Shown piece after piece: positions 62,982 to 64,000 of a stretch of DNA of 64,000 bases. A program made the position numbers and the translations under genes. Each line of letters starts with the position of its first letter. Positions within the stretch are counted from its first letter, which is position 1. Under the pieces are notes generated by a model. That model was not told where the DNA came from and did not search any database. It worked only from the letters and a program-made list of their open reading frames with translations. Location of the stretch: positions 1 through 64,000 of the forward strand of contig JANQOF010000064.1 of the NCBI GenBank assembly GCA_028279215.1, given 5' to 3'. Source of the DNA: Pirellulales bacterium (GTDB lineage: Bacteria; Planctomycetota; Planctomycetia; Pirellulales; Lacipirellulaceae).

Positions 62982-64000
62982 ATGGCTACTCAATTTGTAC
63001 TGACGGAGAAATCTCCGGCTAGGTCATCTGCAATGCGGCTATCGTGCAGGATGGGCGCTTCGTTACTTCTAGCTGCCTTAGGACCGTGGGGGAGAGTCGC
63101 CTTCTCCGCCCAGCCAATCGAGAATCCGGTGTTGCTTCCGGAATTCGCAGTCAATGTGTCAGTTGAGCTTGGAGGCGAAGAAGTCTCGCTTGCCGAGGCG
63201 ATTCACAGCACAGCGTCAGACTCTCGTCTTATCGCCTATCAAGAACTCCGCGAAGCCCACGGCGGGTCGGTCCAGGGCCAACATCAACTAGCGCTGTGGT
63301 GCCGGAGGAATCGCCTTGCCGATGAAGAGCGTTCGCACTGGCGCATTCTTCTCGACATGCGGCCTGGGCACCCAGAAGCAGTCCGTGGGCTGGGACAGCG
63401 AGAATACCAAGGCATGCTGCTTTCCCCCGAAGAGATCCAGCAGGCGAAACTCGCTAAGCGGAGCGAAAGAGCGTGGAGGCCGAAGCTCAAACGCATCAAG
63501 CGGGCAATCGAACGAGGGAACGACCAAGATCGTTCAGCCGCACTTCGTGAAATGCAAGCAATTGATGATCCGCACGCCCTGTCGGTCATCGAGGAGGTGT
63601 TTTCCGGTGGCGATGCGGATTTAGGCTTGCTACTCGTGGAGATGATGGCAGGCGTTGCGGAGCAGCAAGGCGTCGACGCATTGGTCCGTTTAGCGATCCA
63701 TTCCGAGTCACAAAAGGTGCGTCGTCGCGCAGTTCACGAACTGAAGTACCACCAAAGCGATAGCTACCTTACGCCACTAATGATGTCGCTCGCTGCGCCG
63801 ATAGAAGTTAGTGAGCACGTCACGGTGAAACGAGGCGGTGTTTCCTTAACGCGAATTAGAGCATCAAGCCCCCTTACTGCTTTCATTGATGCTCCCCGTT
63901 TGCTCGATAGCCAAGCAAGCGTCGGCTCTGGTTTGGTGAGCACATGGCAATCTTTCGGTGGAAATCCTGCCGTAGAGGTTCGCGAGCACCACATGCGGAA
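62982..64000 (+). CDS. Exported repeat protein, partial at the right edge
   Basis: The frame is open from ATG 62982 to the end of the window, about 339 residues. The first 45 include a signal-like stretch (ASLLLAALGPWGRVAFS), so the ATG at 63033 is an alternative start. The segment LALWCRRNRLADEERSHWRILLDMRPGHPEAVRGLG is a pattern I associate with planctomycete exported proteins, followed by HEAT/armadillo-like helices (VRRRAVHELKYHQSD). It probably continues rightward. Function unknown; likely a periplasmic scaffold. Confidence 0.8.
   Translation, partial: MATQFVLTEKSPARSSAMRLSCRMGASLLLAALGPWGRVAFSAQPIENPVLLPEFAVNVSVELGGEEVSLAEAIHSTASDSRLIAYQELREAHGGSVQGQHQLALWCRRNRLADEERSHWRILLDMRPGHPEAVRGLGQREYQGMLLSPEEIQQAKLAKRSERAWRPKLKRIKRAIERGNDQDRSAALREMQAIDDPHALSVIEEVFSGGDADLGLLLVEMMAGVAEQQGVDALVRLAIHSESQKVRRRAVHELKYHQSDSYLTPLMMSLAAPIEVSEHVTVKRGGVSLTRIRASSPLTAFIDAPRLLDSQASVGSGLVSTWQSFGGNPAVEVREHHMR

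Overview
The window looks like planctomycete DNA, probably order Pirellulales. The support is indirect: an exported protein with a PEP-CTERM sorting tail, a planctomycete-style HTH protein at 25745-26488, an exopolysaccharide export pair (lipoprotein plus Wza-like protein), many TTG/GTG starts, and a tmRNA whose encoded tag reads AEGNYALAA. No rRNA or tRNA gene was recognised; species cannot be named from the sequence alone.

Region 1 (about 1-25200) is an integrated mobile island inserted in the 3' end of the tmRNA gene (ssrA, minus strand, 25202-25562). Its tyrosine integrase (23872-25278) reads into the tmRNA and is preceded by an excisionase. From left to right the island holds a HEPN-like gene, a small plasmid-type protein, a large serine recombinase coupled to two ParB/RepB-like proteins, a winged-helix regulator, a 46-residue ORF, a replication-type HTH protein, a KfrA-like protein behind an array of TGATCA sites, a mobilisation operon (MobC, MOB-type relaxase, 77-residue protein) behind a cluster of perfect hairpins that may be oriT, a TacA-TacT toxin-antitoxin pair with a palindromic operator in its promoter, a three-gene overlapping operon ending in an orphan DNA methyltransferase, and unrecognised genes. 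A long plus-strand operon (16912-23528) follows, with membrane proteins, two lipoproteins and a VirD4-like coupling ATPase that appears to be split into a membrane subunit and an ATPase subunit. No VirB4-type ATPase was seen, so the island is best read as an integrative mobilisable element with an undescribed envelope-associated operon.

Region 2 (25563-64000) is chromosomal backbone. It contains an NhaR-type LysR regulator, an HPF-like gene with phosphoenolpyruvate carboxylase, a phosphotransferase, an NCS1 transporter, a three-gene cassette of unknown function, a patatin-like protein with a novel C-terminal half, an exported catalase-peroxidase diverging from a PfpI/DJ-1 protein, an EamA transporter, a PEP-CTERM protein, a cyclase-family protein, metG, a YfcE-like phosphodiesterase, rimI, a membrane protein with a GT2 glycosyltransferase, a TPR protein, fumC, trpC, uppP, an MBL-fold nuclease-like protein, an exopolysaccharide lipoprotein and Wza-like export protein, cutA, a GT4 glycosyltransferase and the start of a repeat protein that runs off the right edge.

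Two regulatory patterns stand out. Upstream of the 60-residue gene at 26914 and of the HPF gene at 31605, a T-N11-A palindrome lies the same distance (centre near -65) from a putative -10 box, and a similar palindrome covers the start of the nhaR-like gene between them; this looks like a small LysR regulon. Between convergent genes at 33059-33123 sits a compact sequence with mutually exclusive and interleaved complementary blocks, a candidate structured RNA.
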